A stretch of DNA of 32,880 nucleotides from assembly GCA_964609795.1 (NCBI GenBank), contig CAZSTC010000026.1, positions 1-32,880 on the forward strand, given 5' to 3'. Both the position numbers and the translations under genes were made by a program. Shown here piece after piece: positions 1-8,200 of the stretch (the stretch's first letter is position 1; the number at the start of each line of letters is the position of its first letter). The DNA comes from UBA1412 sp964609795 (GTDB lineage Bacteria; Verrucomicrobiota; Verrucomicrobiia; Limisphaerales; UBA1412). Under the pieces are notes generated by a model, which saw nothing but the letters and a program-made list of their open reading frames with translations, was not told the origin of the DNA and ran no database searches.

Positions 1-27
1 GAGGCAATGCGAGTGGGCCGATTATAC

Positions 28-55
28 TTGAAAATTACCCAAGAACAGTTACCAT
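28..55 (+). promoter_or_regulatory. possible sigma-70-like promoter for the fucosidase
   Basis: TTGAAA at 28-33 and TACCAT at 50-55 are separated by 16 bases. The -35 box is one mismatch from consensus-like and the -10 box matches 4 of 6 positions. The predicted transcript start lies about 20 bases before the chosen ATG at 82. This is a visual match only and could be chance. Confidence 0.25.
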
Positions 56-81
56 GGACCAGTTGTTTTCTGAAGGAAGTT

Positions 82-1530
82 ATGCAAAATAAAAAGTATC
101 TTTTGAAACTATTTTCGACTGCCGTTGCCGGCTTATCGCTAAGTTTATCTCTGCTGGCCTCTACAGCTCCGGCGCCTATCCAGCCCATACCCGATACCAA
201 CCAACTGATATGGCAACAGCGCGAGCAGTATATGTTCCTGCATTTTGGAGTAAACACATTCACCGACCGCGAATGGGGTGAAGGGACGGAATCTCCCAGT
301 GTCTTTAACCCAAGCGATTTTAATGCAAAGCAATGGGCAAAAGCGGCCAAGGATGCCGGATTCAAAATGCTGATCCTTACAGCAAAGCATCATGATGGCT
401 TTTGCCTTTGGCCCAGTGCATATACAGAGCACTCTGTTAAGAATAGCCCTTGGAAGGATGGTAAAGGAGATGTTGTAAAAGAAGTTTCTGAAGCCTGCAA
501 AGAAGTGGGATTGGATTTTGGTGTCTATTTGAGCCCGTGGGATCGCAATAGTCGATTCTATGGGGATTCGCCGAAATACAACGAATATTATAAGAATCAA
601 CTTCGAGAGCTCCTTACTCAATATGGAAAAATATCCATGGTCTGGTGGGATGGAGCCTGTGGCGAAGGCCCCAACGGAAAACGACAGGAATACGATTGGG
701 ACGCGTATCTCAAAATTGTCAGGGAGCTTGCTCCGGACGCTGTCATCTTCAGCGACAGAGGTGATGTCAGATGGGTGGGAAATGAAGACGGACTGGCACA
801 GGAAACCTGCTGGTCTTTGTATGATCCATCATCGGTGGCAATCGGCGGCGGAACGCAAAAGCAAATGGGTGAAGGCAATCCGGTCGGCAATGCATGGGCC
901 CCGGCTGAATGCGATGTTTCTATCCGCCCGGGATGGTTCTACCACAGCGAGGAAGATTCAAAAGTCAAAACACTTTCACATCTTTTGGATATTTACTATA
1001 GGTCAGTGGGGCACAACTGCTGTTTACACCTTAACGTTCCCCCAGATCGACGTGGACTTTTACATGAAAATGACGTAGCTCGTTTGAAAGAATTTAACCA
1101 CGCGATCAAAGAAAACTTCAAAACAAACCTGGCCGCCAATAAACAATACAGTGCCAGCGCGGTAAGGGGTAATTCGTCTCAATTTTCCGCAGCGAATATA
1201 GCTGATGGCAAGCGGCAAACTTATTGGTCCCTGGATGATGGTCAAACGCAAGGAGCCATCGAAATCGATCTGGGCGTACCAACCACTTTCGACTTGGTTC
1301 TTCTACAGGAATATATAGAACTGGGTCAGCGTATTTCTGGCTATCATCTGGATGCCTGGGATTCAGAAAAGTCGGCGTGGAAAGAAATAGCCAAAGGCAC
1401 CACTATAGGGTATAAATGGATTTTGCGAGTTCCGGAAACCACGGCTCAAAAAGTAAGACTTGTTATTGAGAGTGCACGTGCCTGCCCTACTCTTTCAAGC
1501 TTCGAGCTTTACAAATCCAGTTATAAATAG
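82..1530 (+). CDS. secreted alpha-L-fucosidase (GH29) with C-terminal F5/8 type C domain
   Basis: This 482-residue enzyme should hydrolyse alpha-L-fucosides outside the cytoplasm. The chosen ATG follows AAGGAAG and opens a clear signal peptide (basic MQNKK, then a hydrophobic core to about residue 28). An earlier in-frame ATG at 7 would add 25 residues that hide the signal peptide. The GH29 barrel shows HFGVNTF (from 54), KHHDGF (102-107) and MVWWDG, whose Asp190 is in the position of the family nucleophile. NVPPDRRGLL near 318 is also a family signature. Residues 350-482 look like a discoidin/CBM32 domain (NIADGKRQTYWS, then IEIDLG), which usually binds galactose-type sugars. The stop is 12 bases before the aminopeptidase gene, so the two may be cotranscribed. 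I am confident in the family; linkage specificity cannot be read from the sequence. Confidence 0.93.
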   Translation: MQNKKYLLKLFSTAVAGLSLSLSLLASTAPAPIQPIPDTNQLIWQQREQYMFLHFGVNTFTDREWGEGTESPSVFNPSDFNAKQWAKAAKDAGFKMLILTAKHHDGFCLWPSAYTEHSVKNSPWKDGKGDVVKEVSEACKEVGLDFGVYLSPWDRNSRFYGDSPKYNEYYKNQLRELLTQYGKISMVWWDGACGEGPNGKRQEYDWDAYLKIVRELAPDAVIFSDRGDVRWVGNEDGLAQETCWSLYDPSSVAIGGGTQKQMGEGNPVGNAWAPAECDVSIRPGWFYHSEEDSKVKTLSHLLDIYYRSVGHNCCLHLNVPPDRRGLLHENDVARLKEFNHAIKENFKTNLAANKQYSASAVRGNSSQFSAANIADGKRQTYWSLDDGQTQGAIEIDLGVPTTFDLVLLQEYIELGQRISGYHLDAWDSEKSAWKEIAKGTTIGYKWILRVPETTAQKVRLVIESARACPTLSSFELYKSSYK

Positions 1531-1542
1531 ATAAGAGCAGTT

Positions 1543-2838
1543 ATGAAATATATACCTACAGATCCCAATTTGTTCATTCAAAACCGTGAACGCCTGGTAC
1601 GCTTAATGAGTCCGGGATCGGCAGCTATTCTTAATTCGAATGATATCATGCCGACTAACGCTGATGGTACCATGCGATATCACCAAAACTCGGATATCTA
1701 TTATCTGACAGGGATTAATCAGGAGGAAACCATCCTGGTGCTGTGGCCGGACCACCCCGACCCCACAATGCGAGAGATTCTTTTTTTAAGAGAAACCAAT
1801 GAAAACCTCGTCATTTGGGAAGGCTACAAATACACCCAGCAAGAGGCTTCTCGGATATCAGGAATCAAAAATGTCCGCTGGTTTTCGGAGTTTCCATCCA
1901 TCTTTCGTCATTTGATGTGTGAAATAGAGGATATTTACCTGAACAGCAATGATTATTATCGTGCCGTCAACGAAGTACAAACTCGGGAAATGCGCTTTGT
2001 AATACGTTGTCAGGAGGAATATCCTCTGCATCGATATCACCGCTTGGCCAAGCTAATGTATCAACTACGAGCGATTAAATCCCCTATTGAAATAGAGTTG
2101 ATACGCAAAGCTTGTGAAATCACAGGCAGGGGTTTCAATCGGGTCTTGAAAAACCTCAAACCAAATATGAATGAGGCGGAAATCGAGGCAGATTTTGCTT
2201 ATGAATTTATCAGGAACAAGGGCGTTTTTTCATACGAACCCATCATTGCTTCAGGCCCCAATTCTTGTGTTTTGCATTATCTTCAAAATGATAAGGTGTG
2301 TAAAGAAGGTGAAATAGTATTGTTGGATGTCGGGGCCGGTTATGGTAATTACATGGCGGATATGACTCGGACAATACCGGTTTCGGGCCGTTTTACCCGT
2401 CGACAGAGGGAGGTATATGATGCGGTATTGCGTGTTTACCACCTGACAATTGGAGCAATGCAGCCGGGGCTTACCATTGGCGACCTGCGTGCCGCAACAG
2501 AAGAGTTTGTTGAAGAAGAGTGCCTGAAATTAGGGCTTTTCACTCAATCCGAGCTGAATGAAGAAAGTGCAAATGCACCTTTGGTGAGAAAGTATTTTAT
2601 GCACGGAGTTTCTCACTCAATCGGACTGGATGTTCACGATGCGATTTACCCTCTTAGCCAGAAAATAGAACCAGGGTGGGTGCTCACTTGTGAGCCGGGG
2701 ATTTATATTAGGGAAGAAGGATTTGGAATCCGCTTGGAAAACACCATTTATATCGGAGAAAACGGCCCTGAAAACTTAATGAAAGACATCCCCATAGAAG
2801 CCGACGAGATTGAAGAAATCATGAATTCGGCCAGGTAG
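1543..2838 (+). CDS. pepP: Xaa-Pro aminopeptidase (M24B)
   Basis: This 431-residue cytoplasmic dimetal peptidase removes an N-terminal residue that precedes proline. The N-terminal half is a creatinase/AMP_N-type domain (about residues 8-150). The C-terminal half is the pita-bread fold. All five metal ligands are visible: Asp262 and Asp273 in the LLDVGAGYG..MADMTRT segment, His358 in HGVSHSIGLDVHD, Glu384 in CEPGIYI and Glu399 in IRLENT. The additional active-site histidines 354 and 365 are also present. Length matches bacterial PepP (about 440). The ribosome-binding site is weak (AAGAG). It lies directly downstream of the fucosidase without an obvious metabolic link. Confidence 0.93.
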   Translation: MKYIPTDPNLFIQNRERLVRLMSPGSAAILNSNDIMPTNADGTMRYHQNSDIYYLTGINQEETILVLWPDHPDPTMREILFLRETNENLVIWEGYKYTQQEASRISGIKNVRWFSEFPSIFRHLMCEIEDIYLNSNDYYRAVNEVQTREMRFVIRCQEEYPLHRYHRLAKLMYQLRAIKSPIEIELIRKACEITGRGFNRVLKNLKPNMNEAEIEADFAYEFIRNKGVFSYEPIIASGPNSCVLHYLQNDKVCKEGEIVLLDVGAGYGNYMADMTRTIPVSGRFTRRQREVYDAVLRVYHLTIGAMQPGLTIGDLRAATEEFVEEECLKLGLFTQSELNEESANAPLVRKYFMHGVSHSIGLDVHDAIYPLSQKIEPGWVLTCEPGIYIREEGFGIRLENTIYIGENGPENLMKDIPIEADEIEEIMNSAR

Positions 2839-2939
2839 AGCGCTGAAACATTAATACACTTCATTCTGAGCTCGGCCCAAGGTTGAGAAAAGTAGCTCGC
2901 GGTACTGAATTCTCAGCGATACATTTGGGGAAAGTATAT

Positions 2940-4379
2940 ATGTCGATCTCCCGTTTTATTCCTAAAGAGCTTCTTGAAATTGTTCGGCAATGTTTCGAAC
3001 CGAGAGGCATTCCAGCATATTTGGTCGGCGGCGCCGTAAGGGATGCTCTTCTGGGGATGAACGGGCTTGATTATGATACAGAAGTTTATGGCATTTCTTT
3101 AGAAAAACTTTCTGAGATTCTTCTTCCTTTCGGAAAAGTTTGTACTGTGGGAAAGTCTTTTGGCGTAGTCAAATTGAAGACTCAATCCGGGGGCTATTAT
3201 GATTTTTCAATTCCAAGAAAAGATTCAAAACTCTCCCCCGGACATCGAGGTTTCCAAATTGAACACGACCCGGATCTAAACCCTCGCGATGCAGCGTCAC
3301 GCAGAGACTTTACTATCAACGCCATGATGTACAGTTTCAAAGATCAAACGGTATTGGATTTTTTTAATGGTCAAAACGACTTGGAGCATCGTGTTCTACG
3401 CCATACCAGCCCTGCTTTCATTGAAGACCCTTTGAGAGTGTTGCGCGGCATGCATTTTGCGTCACGCTTTAACCTCAGGGCTGCACCTGAAACAATTTCC
3501 CTGTGCAAAAGCATTTTACCCTCATACCGTGAACTCTCTCTGGAGCGAATTTATAATGAATGGCTCAAGTGGGCAACTCGGTCTGTCACGCCTTCCCTCG
3601 GTATTTTATTTCTGGAACAAACCCAATGGATTGAGCACACACCGGGGCTTGCGAGGCTACGCAACTGTCCACAAGACCCCATTTGGCATAGCGAGGGAGA
3701 TGTTCTCACTCACACACTTTTGGCATGTGATCAACTCGTTCAACAGCCCGAATGGAATAAGTTAGATCCTTCTACGCGTGCTATTCTTCTTTTTGCCGCG
3801 CTCTGTCACGATTTTGGAAAACCGGACACTCTTGTTTTTGAACACGAGGAGGGTATCAGACGCGTTAGAGCCAAAGGGCATGCTGCAGCCGGAATCAGTC
3901 ACATAGAAGGTTTTTTGTCACAAATAGGCATTCCGGAAACACTAAGAAAAAGAGTTCTCTTGCTTACAGAGAACCACATGTTTGGCGTGGATGCCCCCGA
4001 GCTTTCGGAAAAATCACTCCGCCGTTTGGCACATCGTTTACACCCTGAGAGGATTGAAAATCTTTTGTGCCTCTGGGCCGCTGACCGTGCTGGCAGGTAT
4101 TCGCTATCGCCCCACAAAAAGAAGAAACTTGGAGTTGGCGAGTCCATACTGCGCATGAAAAAAATGGCTGAAGATCTCCAGATCACCCACGGTGCTCCCG
4201 CTCCCATTATTAAAGGGAAAATGATTATACTAGAGACAGGGCTCTCCCCCGGCCCTCGCATAGGAATAATCCAATCGATAGCATATGAAGCTCAATTAGA
4301 TGGTGAGTTTCATGACGAAGAATCAGCTCTGCTCTGGCTTAAAAAACACGTCGCCGAAAATAGAATCAACGATGAATAA
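2940..4379 (+). CDS. cca: CCA-adding-type tRNA nucleotidyltransferase with HD domain
   Basis: This 479-residue class II nucleotidyltransferase adds or repairs the tRNA 3'-CCA end. The ATG at 2940 is preceded by GGGGAAA at good spacing; an upstream TTG at 2883 is open in frame but adds residues before the family start. The head domain shows LVGGAVRD (28-35) and the catalytic pair Asp44/Asp46 in LDYDTEVYG, followed by RRDFTINAM. A C-terminal HD domain (ALCHDFGKPD) resembles the metal-dependent phosphohydrolase module of proteobacterial CCA proteins. Poly(A) polymerase is the main alternative within the same superfamily. The window's tRNA-Arg already encodes CCA, which would fit a repair or polyadenylation role. 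Its stop overlaps the pgpA start. Confidence 0.85.
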   Translation: MSISRFIPKELLEIVRQCFEPRGIPAYLVGGAVRDALLGMNGLDYDTEVYGISLEKLSEILLPFGKVCTVGKSFGVVKLKTQSGGYYDFSIPRKDSKLSPGHRGFQIEHDPDLNPRDAASRRDFTINAMMYSFKDQTVLDFFNGQNDLEHRVLRHTSPAFIEDPLRVLRGMHFASRFNLRAAPETISLCKSILPSYRELSLERIYNEWLKWATRSVTPSLGILFLEQTQWIEHTPGLARLRNCPQDPIWHSEGDVLTHTLLACDQLVQQPEWNKLDPSTRAILLFAALCHDFGKPDTLVFEHEEGIRRVRAKGHAAAGISHIEGFLSQIGIPETLRKRVLLLTENHMFGVDAPELSEKSLRRLAHRLHPERIENLLCLWAADRAGRYSLSPHKKKKLGVGESILRMKKMAEDLQITHGAPAPIIKGKMIILETGLSPGPRIGIIQSIAYEAQLDGEFHDEESALLWLKKHVAENRINDE

Positions 4380-4887
4380 AGACAAACTAGTTTTACTATT
4401 TGCTCAAGGTTTTGGGACGGGTCTCGCTCCTTTTGCCCCGGGAACATTCGGGGCATTTTTGGGGATAGGCTGGTTTGCTCTTCTTCTTAGTTCAGGCAAT
4501 TTTTGGATTTTCCAGGGGGGACAACTGGCGAGCTTTTTTTTATCTATATGGCTTTGCGGAAAAGCCGAGGTGATACTAAAAAAAAGTGATCCCGGCTCAG
4601 TGGTTCTGGACGAAATAGTCGCCCTGCCCTTGTGCTTTACAGCACCTGTTTGTATTCATCTCTTTCAGCACGGAGGTATGCCTGTATTGAGTGTCTTTTT
4701 TACTCTACCCACTGCTTGGATTACAGTGTTGGGTTTTCTCTTGTTTCGTTTTTTTGACGTTCTTAAACCCTGGCCGGTAGGTAGCAGCCAAAGGCTACCC
4801 TCCGGTCTAGGCATAACAGCGGATGATCTTTTAGCTGGGGTCTATACCACAATCATTCTGGGAGGAGTGTATTGGCTGTGGTTTTGA
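4372..4887 (+). CDS. pgpA: phosphatidylglycerophosphatase A
   Basis: This 171-residue inner-membrane enzyme dephosphorylates phosphatidylglycerol phosphate to make phosphatidylglycerol. The motifs GTGLAPFAPGTFGA near the N-terminus, VVLDEIVALPL in the middle and RFFDVLKPWPV towards the end are those of the PgpA family, with several hydrophobic segments between them. The chosen ATG at 4372 sits inside the end of the nucleotidyltransferase gene (ATGAATAA overlap), which suggests translational coupling. An in-frame start at 4300 would add 24 polar residues absent from the family. No clear Shine-Dalgarno is seen. It is convergent with the FtsB-like gene, 13 bases apart. Confidence 0.9.
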   Translation: MNKDKLVLLFAQGFGTGLAPFAPGTFGAFLGIGWFALLLSSGNFWIFQGGQLASFFLSIWLCGKAEVILKKSDPGSVVLDEIVALPLCFTAPVCIHLFQHGGMPVLSVFFTLPTAWITVLGFLLFRFFDVLKPWPVGSSQRLPSGLGITADDLLAGVYTTIILGGVYWLWF

Positions 4888-4900
4888 AGCAGCTTATATA

Positions 4901-5212
4901 TCAAGGTGTTAGAGGTATAGTAACTGAAGGACGGAGCGTTTCGAAAATGAAAACAGTTTCATTCTGCTTAGCATAACGAAAGCCTTCTCTTACGTATTTT
5001 TCCACCTTACGCGGATTGACCTGAATTTGCGCTAACTCCTCAGCCAGTTTCAAATAAGTCTCGCTAGCCATATCGAGCTCCAGCTCTGCGTTCATTAAAG
5101 CCCGATGCATTTCCTCGTTAAGTTTAATTAATGGAGTACACCAAAAAAAAGCTCCGGCCAAAACTGCGGACAGACAAAAAAACACCAAAAGTCGAGTCAG
5201 AATCGTATACAT
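4901..5212 (-). CDS. FtsB/DivIC-like septum formation initiator
   Basis: This 103-residue protein has one N-terminal membrane segment (about residues 6-28), then a heptad-like helical stretch (about 30-70). It ends with VEKYVREGFRYAKQNETVFIFE, which resembles the IEEIARERLGYVKPGEVVY pattern at the end of FtsB/DivIC proteins. In those families the protein joins FtsL and FtsQ/DivIB in the divisome. The ATG is preceded by GAGGG at good spacing. It is the third gene of an apparent operon after homoserine dehydrogenase and a lipoprotein. The match rests on topology and the C-terminal motif; sequence this short diverges quickly, so another single-pass coiled-coil protein is possible. Confidence 0.65.
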   Translation of the reverse strand: MYTILTRLLVFFCLSAVLAGAFFWCTPLIKLNEEMHRALMNAELELDMASETYLKLAEELAQIQVNPRKVEKYVREGFRYAKQNETVFIFETLRPSVTIPLTP

Positions 5213-5242
5213 ATAGGCCCTCTAAAAAATCGATAACATTAA

Positions 5243-5602
5243 TTACCTTCTTACTTTTTTGAAGCTGATAAGTTTGTTTTCAGGAGAAAAGGTCAACCTC
5301 AAATAGGAGTCAGGCATCTGACTCGCCGTAAAGGCCTGTGGGTAGTTCCCATAGGGGCCCATATAGAGGCTTGTTCCAGTACCCATTCCGGATATGCCGC
5401 CTTTTGATGTTCTCCACTCGCAAACTCGAGTGCCATCCTCCAATCTCGCTTCCTTATCCGGAGGGCCCATTTCGAGAACCGCCTGGTCGTAGGTGTACTC
5501 CCCCACCCGGTCCTCCCATTGAACCTTATTGCTAACACAGCTGCTCACCAGGAAAACACATCCAAGAATTGGAAGCGATTTAAGAAATATTCGTCTATTC
5601 AC
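5243..5602 (-). CDS. small lipoprotein, possibly BamE/SmpA-like
   Basis: This protein has about 119 residues, a basic N-terminus (NRRIFLK) and a lipobox LVSSC, so it should be lipid-anchored in the envelope. The segment YTYDQAVLEMGPPDKEARLEDG is reminiscent of the helix-and-strand start of BamE/SmpA/OmlA folds, in which a GxPD-like turn precedes a strand. The middle is Gly-rich (GGISGMGTGTSLYMGP). I chose the GTG at 5602 because a TAGGTG sequence lies about six bases before it. A GTG at 5611 is also in frame. Either start overlaps the end of the homoserine dehydrogenase gene, so the two are probably translationally coupled. The function is not established. Confidence 0.75.
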   Translation of the reverse strand: MNRRIFLKSLPILGCVFLVSSCVSNKVQWEDRVGEYTYDQAVLEMGPPDKEARLEDGTRVCEWRTSKGGISGMGTGTSLYMGPYGNYPQAFTASQMPDSYLRLTFSPENKLISFKKVRR

Positions 5603-6926
5603 TGCAAGCACCTACAAAATCTTCAATAATAAAAGCAACCGGCTCTGCAACACATGTCGAACTTGCTTTCAGCATCGCCAGGACTTTCTTTAAATGTTTC
5701 CAACTCGTCGGGGCTGTCAACATGGCTACGAAAGAGTGAGAACCAGTTGGATATACTTTTAAAGAATCGACTTGAATACCTTCTCCAGAAATAAGTTCTT
5801 TTGTCCTCTCTTCTGCACCCACACCAGTTATCGCCCGAATATAGAAACGGTTATTCAGTTCTTCAATTGGCAGAACTGACACCTGCCGAGTCAAACTCAT
5901 AGGAACCATACGAGCCGGGATGCCTTTACTGATATCCAGAGCCGCATCAGTTATATCTCCAACTACCGCACTGGCTGTGGCGTCTTGCCCAGCTCCCCGT
6001 CCATATAAAAACGTCTCCCCGACGACATCTCCAAACACGGAAACTCCATTAAAAACGCCATCAACACGAGCCAAAATATGGGTGTTTGCTATCAAGGTAG
6101 GAGCCACTCGCACATGAATCTTGTCTACACCTGACTCCTCTGAAATGTATTTTACAACTCCAAGCAGTTTTAATTTATAGCCCCATTCTCTGCAGGCTTG
6201 AATATCCAGGCCAATGACAGAGCGAATACCTTCTCTGTAAACCTGTTCAGGTGAAACCCATGCGTTATTGGCCAGAGAGGCTAAAATGGAAATTTTGTGA
6301 TGTGCATCATACCCGTCAACATCGAGGCTTGGGTTGGCTTCCGCATATCCGCTATCCTGAGCCTCTTTCAGCACCTCTTCAAACCCATGCCCCATTGCCT
6401 CCATTTGAGTAAGAATATAATTGCAAGTCCCGTTTATAATTCCGCTGATATTGAGAAAACGGTTGCAGACAAAACCTTCTCTAATGCAGCGGATGATAGG
6501 AATACCACCTGCCACACTTGCCTCGTAAAAAAGCGCCGTATTATTCTCACATGCTACTTTAAAAAGCTCCTCCCCGTGGGTTGCCAAAAGAGCTTTGTTG
6601 GCAGTAACCACGCTTTTACCCTGTTTCAGCGCAGTTAGGATCATTTCTTTAGCGATTCCCGTACCACCCACCAATTCAACAACCACCTTCACTTCGGGGT
6701 CATTTACCACTTCACGCCAATCAATCGTTAAAAGTGAAAGCGGTATATCTACGGCACGCGGCTCATCCAGAGCTTTGACAGCAACACGTTTAATTTTCAA
6801 CAAAACTCCCGTTCGCGATGCGATTAAAGCAGCATTTCGGCTAATGGCTTGATAAACGCCGCCCCCGACCGTCCCCCCGCCTATCACACCAACATGAACT
6901 GGAACTGATGCTTGATTTATCCTCAT
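5595..6926 (-). CDS. hom: homoserine dehydrogenase
   Basis: This 443-residue enzyme reduces aspartate semialdehyde to homoserine in threonine and methionine synthesis. The N-terminus carries a Rossmann motif GVIGGGTVGGG (13-23). Further in are the homoserine dehydrogenase signatures VVTANKALLA, NGTCNYILTQM and DVDGYDAHHKISILASLA, the last with the conserved lysine. The C-terminal 80 or so residues (HSFVAMLTAP onward) form an ACT domain, which usually gives feedback inhibition by threonine. The ATG at 6926 puts the Rossmann motif at the usual distance; an earlier in-frame start adds 23 unconserved residues. No Shine-Dalgarno is visible. It leads an operon with the lipoprotein and FtsB-like genes. 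Confidence 0.94.
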   Translation of the reverse strand: MRINQASVPVHVGVIGGGTVGGGVYQAISRNAALIASRTGVLLKIKRVAVKALDEPRAVDIPLSLLTIDWREVVNDPEVKVVVELVGGTGIAKEMILTALKQGKSVVTANKALLATHGEELFKVACENNTALFYEASVAGGIPIIRCIREGFVCNRFLNISGIINGTCNYILTQMEAMGHGFEEVLKEAQDSGYAEANPSLDVDGYDAHHKISILASLANNAWVSPEQVYREGIRSVIGLDIQACREWGYKLKLLGVVKYISEESGVDKIHVRVAPTLIANTHILARVDGVFNGVSVFGDVVGETFLYGRGAGQDATASAVVGDITDAALDISKGIPARMVPMSLTRQVSVLPIEELNNRFYIRAITGVGAEERTKELISGEGIQVDSLKVYPTGSHSFVAMLTAPTSWKHLKKVLAMLKASSTCVAEPVAFIIEDFVGACSE

Positions 6927-7052
6927 AACACACGTGTATTCTGCACTGAAATATCGCCTGCAACAATCTCTTTCTCTTCGAAAACTCAGAGCCAATACAC
7001 TATGTGGTTGATTTTCATTGCATACTTCGCTAGGATTCGGAGGGTGTTGAGA

Positions 7053-8078
7053 ATGAGGATAATTTTATTATTATTTGCAGTGTGTGTGATAGGGGCCCAG
7101 TCGGTTTGGGGGCAACTGACTATTCGCCTCTCGTTAGACCAAAACGTGTATCTTTCGGGGGAAGCGGTCGTTGCGCATGTAGAAATTTCAAACCTTTCGG
7201 GTCAAACAATCTCACTGGGTTCCAGCTCTGACTGGCTTAGATTTAGTGTTGAATCCCACGATGGAACTTTCGTCAATCGATTGGGTGATATTGACATGAG
7301 CGGTACTTTTGATCTGGCCTCTTCAGTGGCAGCATCCAGGGGCGTCAATATTTTACCCGCATTTGACATGCTCCGCTCTGGACGCTACAAAGTCACGGCA
7401 ACAGCAAAAGTTGAGGATTGGGGGCAATTCTACAACAGCAACTCAGTTACTTTGGACGTTGTTAAGGGAGTTGAAGTCGTGAAATTCGATGTGGGTGTGC
7501 CAAAGTTGGATGGCGATCCCCAGAAAGAAATGCCTGAAGTACGCCGATATAGCCTTATCCGAGTAGCTTATCTTGATAAGATGCGCCTCTATGTCCGTAT
7601 CACAGATGCTGCTTCTAATACCATCTATCAGGTTACTCCTATTTGTGGCATGGTTGCATTTAGCGATCCAAAGGCAATGATTGATTCCAGGAGCTGTTTG
7701 CATGTGCTCAATCAAATTCATGCACGTCGTTTCATCTACTTTGTAACGGATACTTCCGGGAATATGCTAAAACGGGAGTTCTACGATTATATTGGCTCCA
7801 AACCTGTTCTTTATCAAAACACAGACAGCTCAGTTAATGTGCGCGGAGGTGTGCGTATGCGAACCTCTGCTGACTTCCCCCCTTCTCCAACACCGGAGCT
7901 ACCTCCTTCCATTGTGACCAAGCCGGGTGACTCTATCACCAACGCTGTTCCTGACCTCAAAAACATGACGAAGGAAGAGCAGAAGCGTTACAAAGAGGAA
8001 CAGAAGCGCTTAAAAGAAGAGAAGAAACGGTTGGAACGTGAAGAAAAAGCGCGGAAAAAAGCTTCAAAAGATTGGTAG
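7053..8078 (+). CDS. secreted protein of unknown function with long charged C-terminal helix
   Basis: I do not recognise this 341-residue protein. The ATG at 7053 follows GGAGGG by eight bases, one of the best ribosome-binding sites here, and starts a signal peptide (MRIILLLFAVCVIG..VWG). The first 130 residues of the mature form look like a beta-sandwich, with alternating hydrophobic strands such as LSLDQNVYLSGEAVVAHVEI. The pattern recalls immunoglobulin-like or macroglobulin-like domains. A Pro-rich linker (PPSPTPELPPS) is followed by about 40 residues of almost only K, R and E, predicted as a continuous charged helix. It diverges from hom across about 126 bases and is followed by the NDK gene after 122 bases. 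Confidence 0.8.
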   Translation: MRIILLLFAVCVIGAQSVWGQLTIRLSLDQNVYLSGEAVVAHVEISNLSGQTISLGSSSDWLRFSVESHDGTFVNRLGDIDMSGTFDLASSVAASRGVNILPAFDMLRSGRYKVTATAKVEDWGQFYNSNSVTLDVVKGVEVVKFDVGVPKLDGDPQKEMPEVRRYSLIRVAYLDKMRLYVRITDAASNTIYQVTPICGMVAFSDPKAMIDSRSCLHVLNQIHARRFIYFVTDTSGNMLKREFYDYIGSKPVLYQNTDSSVNVRGGVRMRTSADFPPSPTPELPPSIVTKPGDSITNAVPDLKNMTKEEQKRYKEEQKRLKEEKKRLEREEKARKKASKDW

Positions 8079-8200
8079 AATTCTGAATTAGTTATTTATT
8101 CTTTGTTGCTTGTTCTCACTTTTTTAACTAGAATCCCATCCGGCCCGGAAAATGATGGCTCTCAAGTTTTCATATTTACCGGAACACTCTCATCAAGTTT

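Noticed and set aside
7..81. in-frame extension of the fucosidase to an ATG at 7
   Set aside because: It adds 25 residues before a perfect signal peptide and lacks a ribosome-binding site; the ATG at 82 has AAGGAAG.
145..621. 158-codon open frame on the minus strand within the fucosidase gene
   Set aside because: It is antisense to a clear GH29 domain, with no motif, start signal or neighbour supporting it. The same applies to the other long antisense frames over valS, hom and the esterase.
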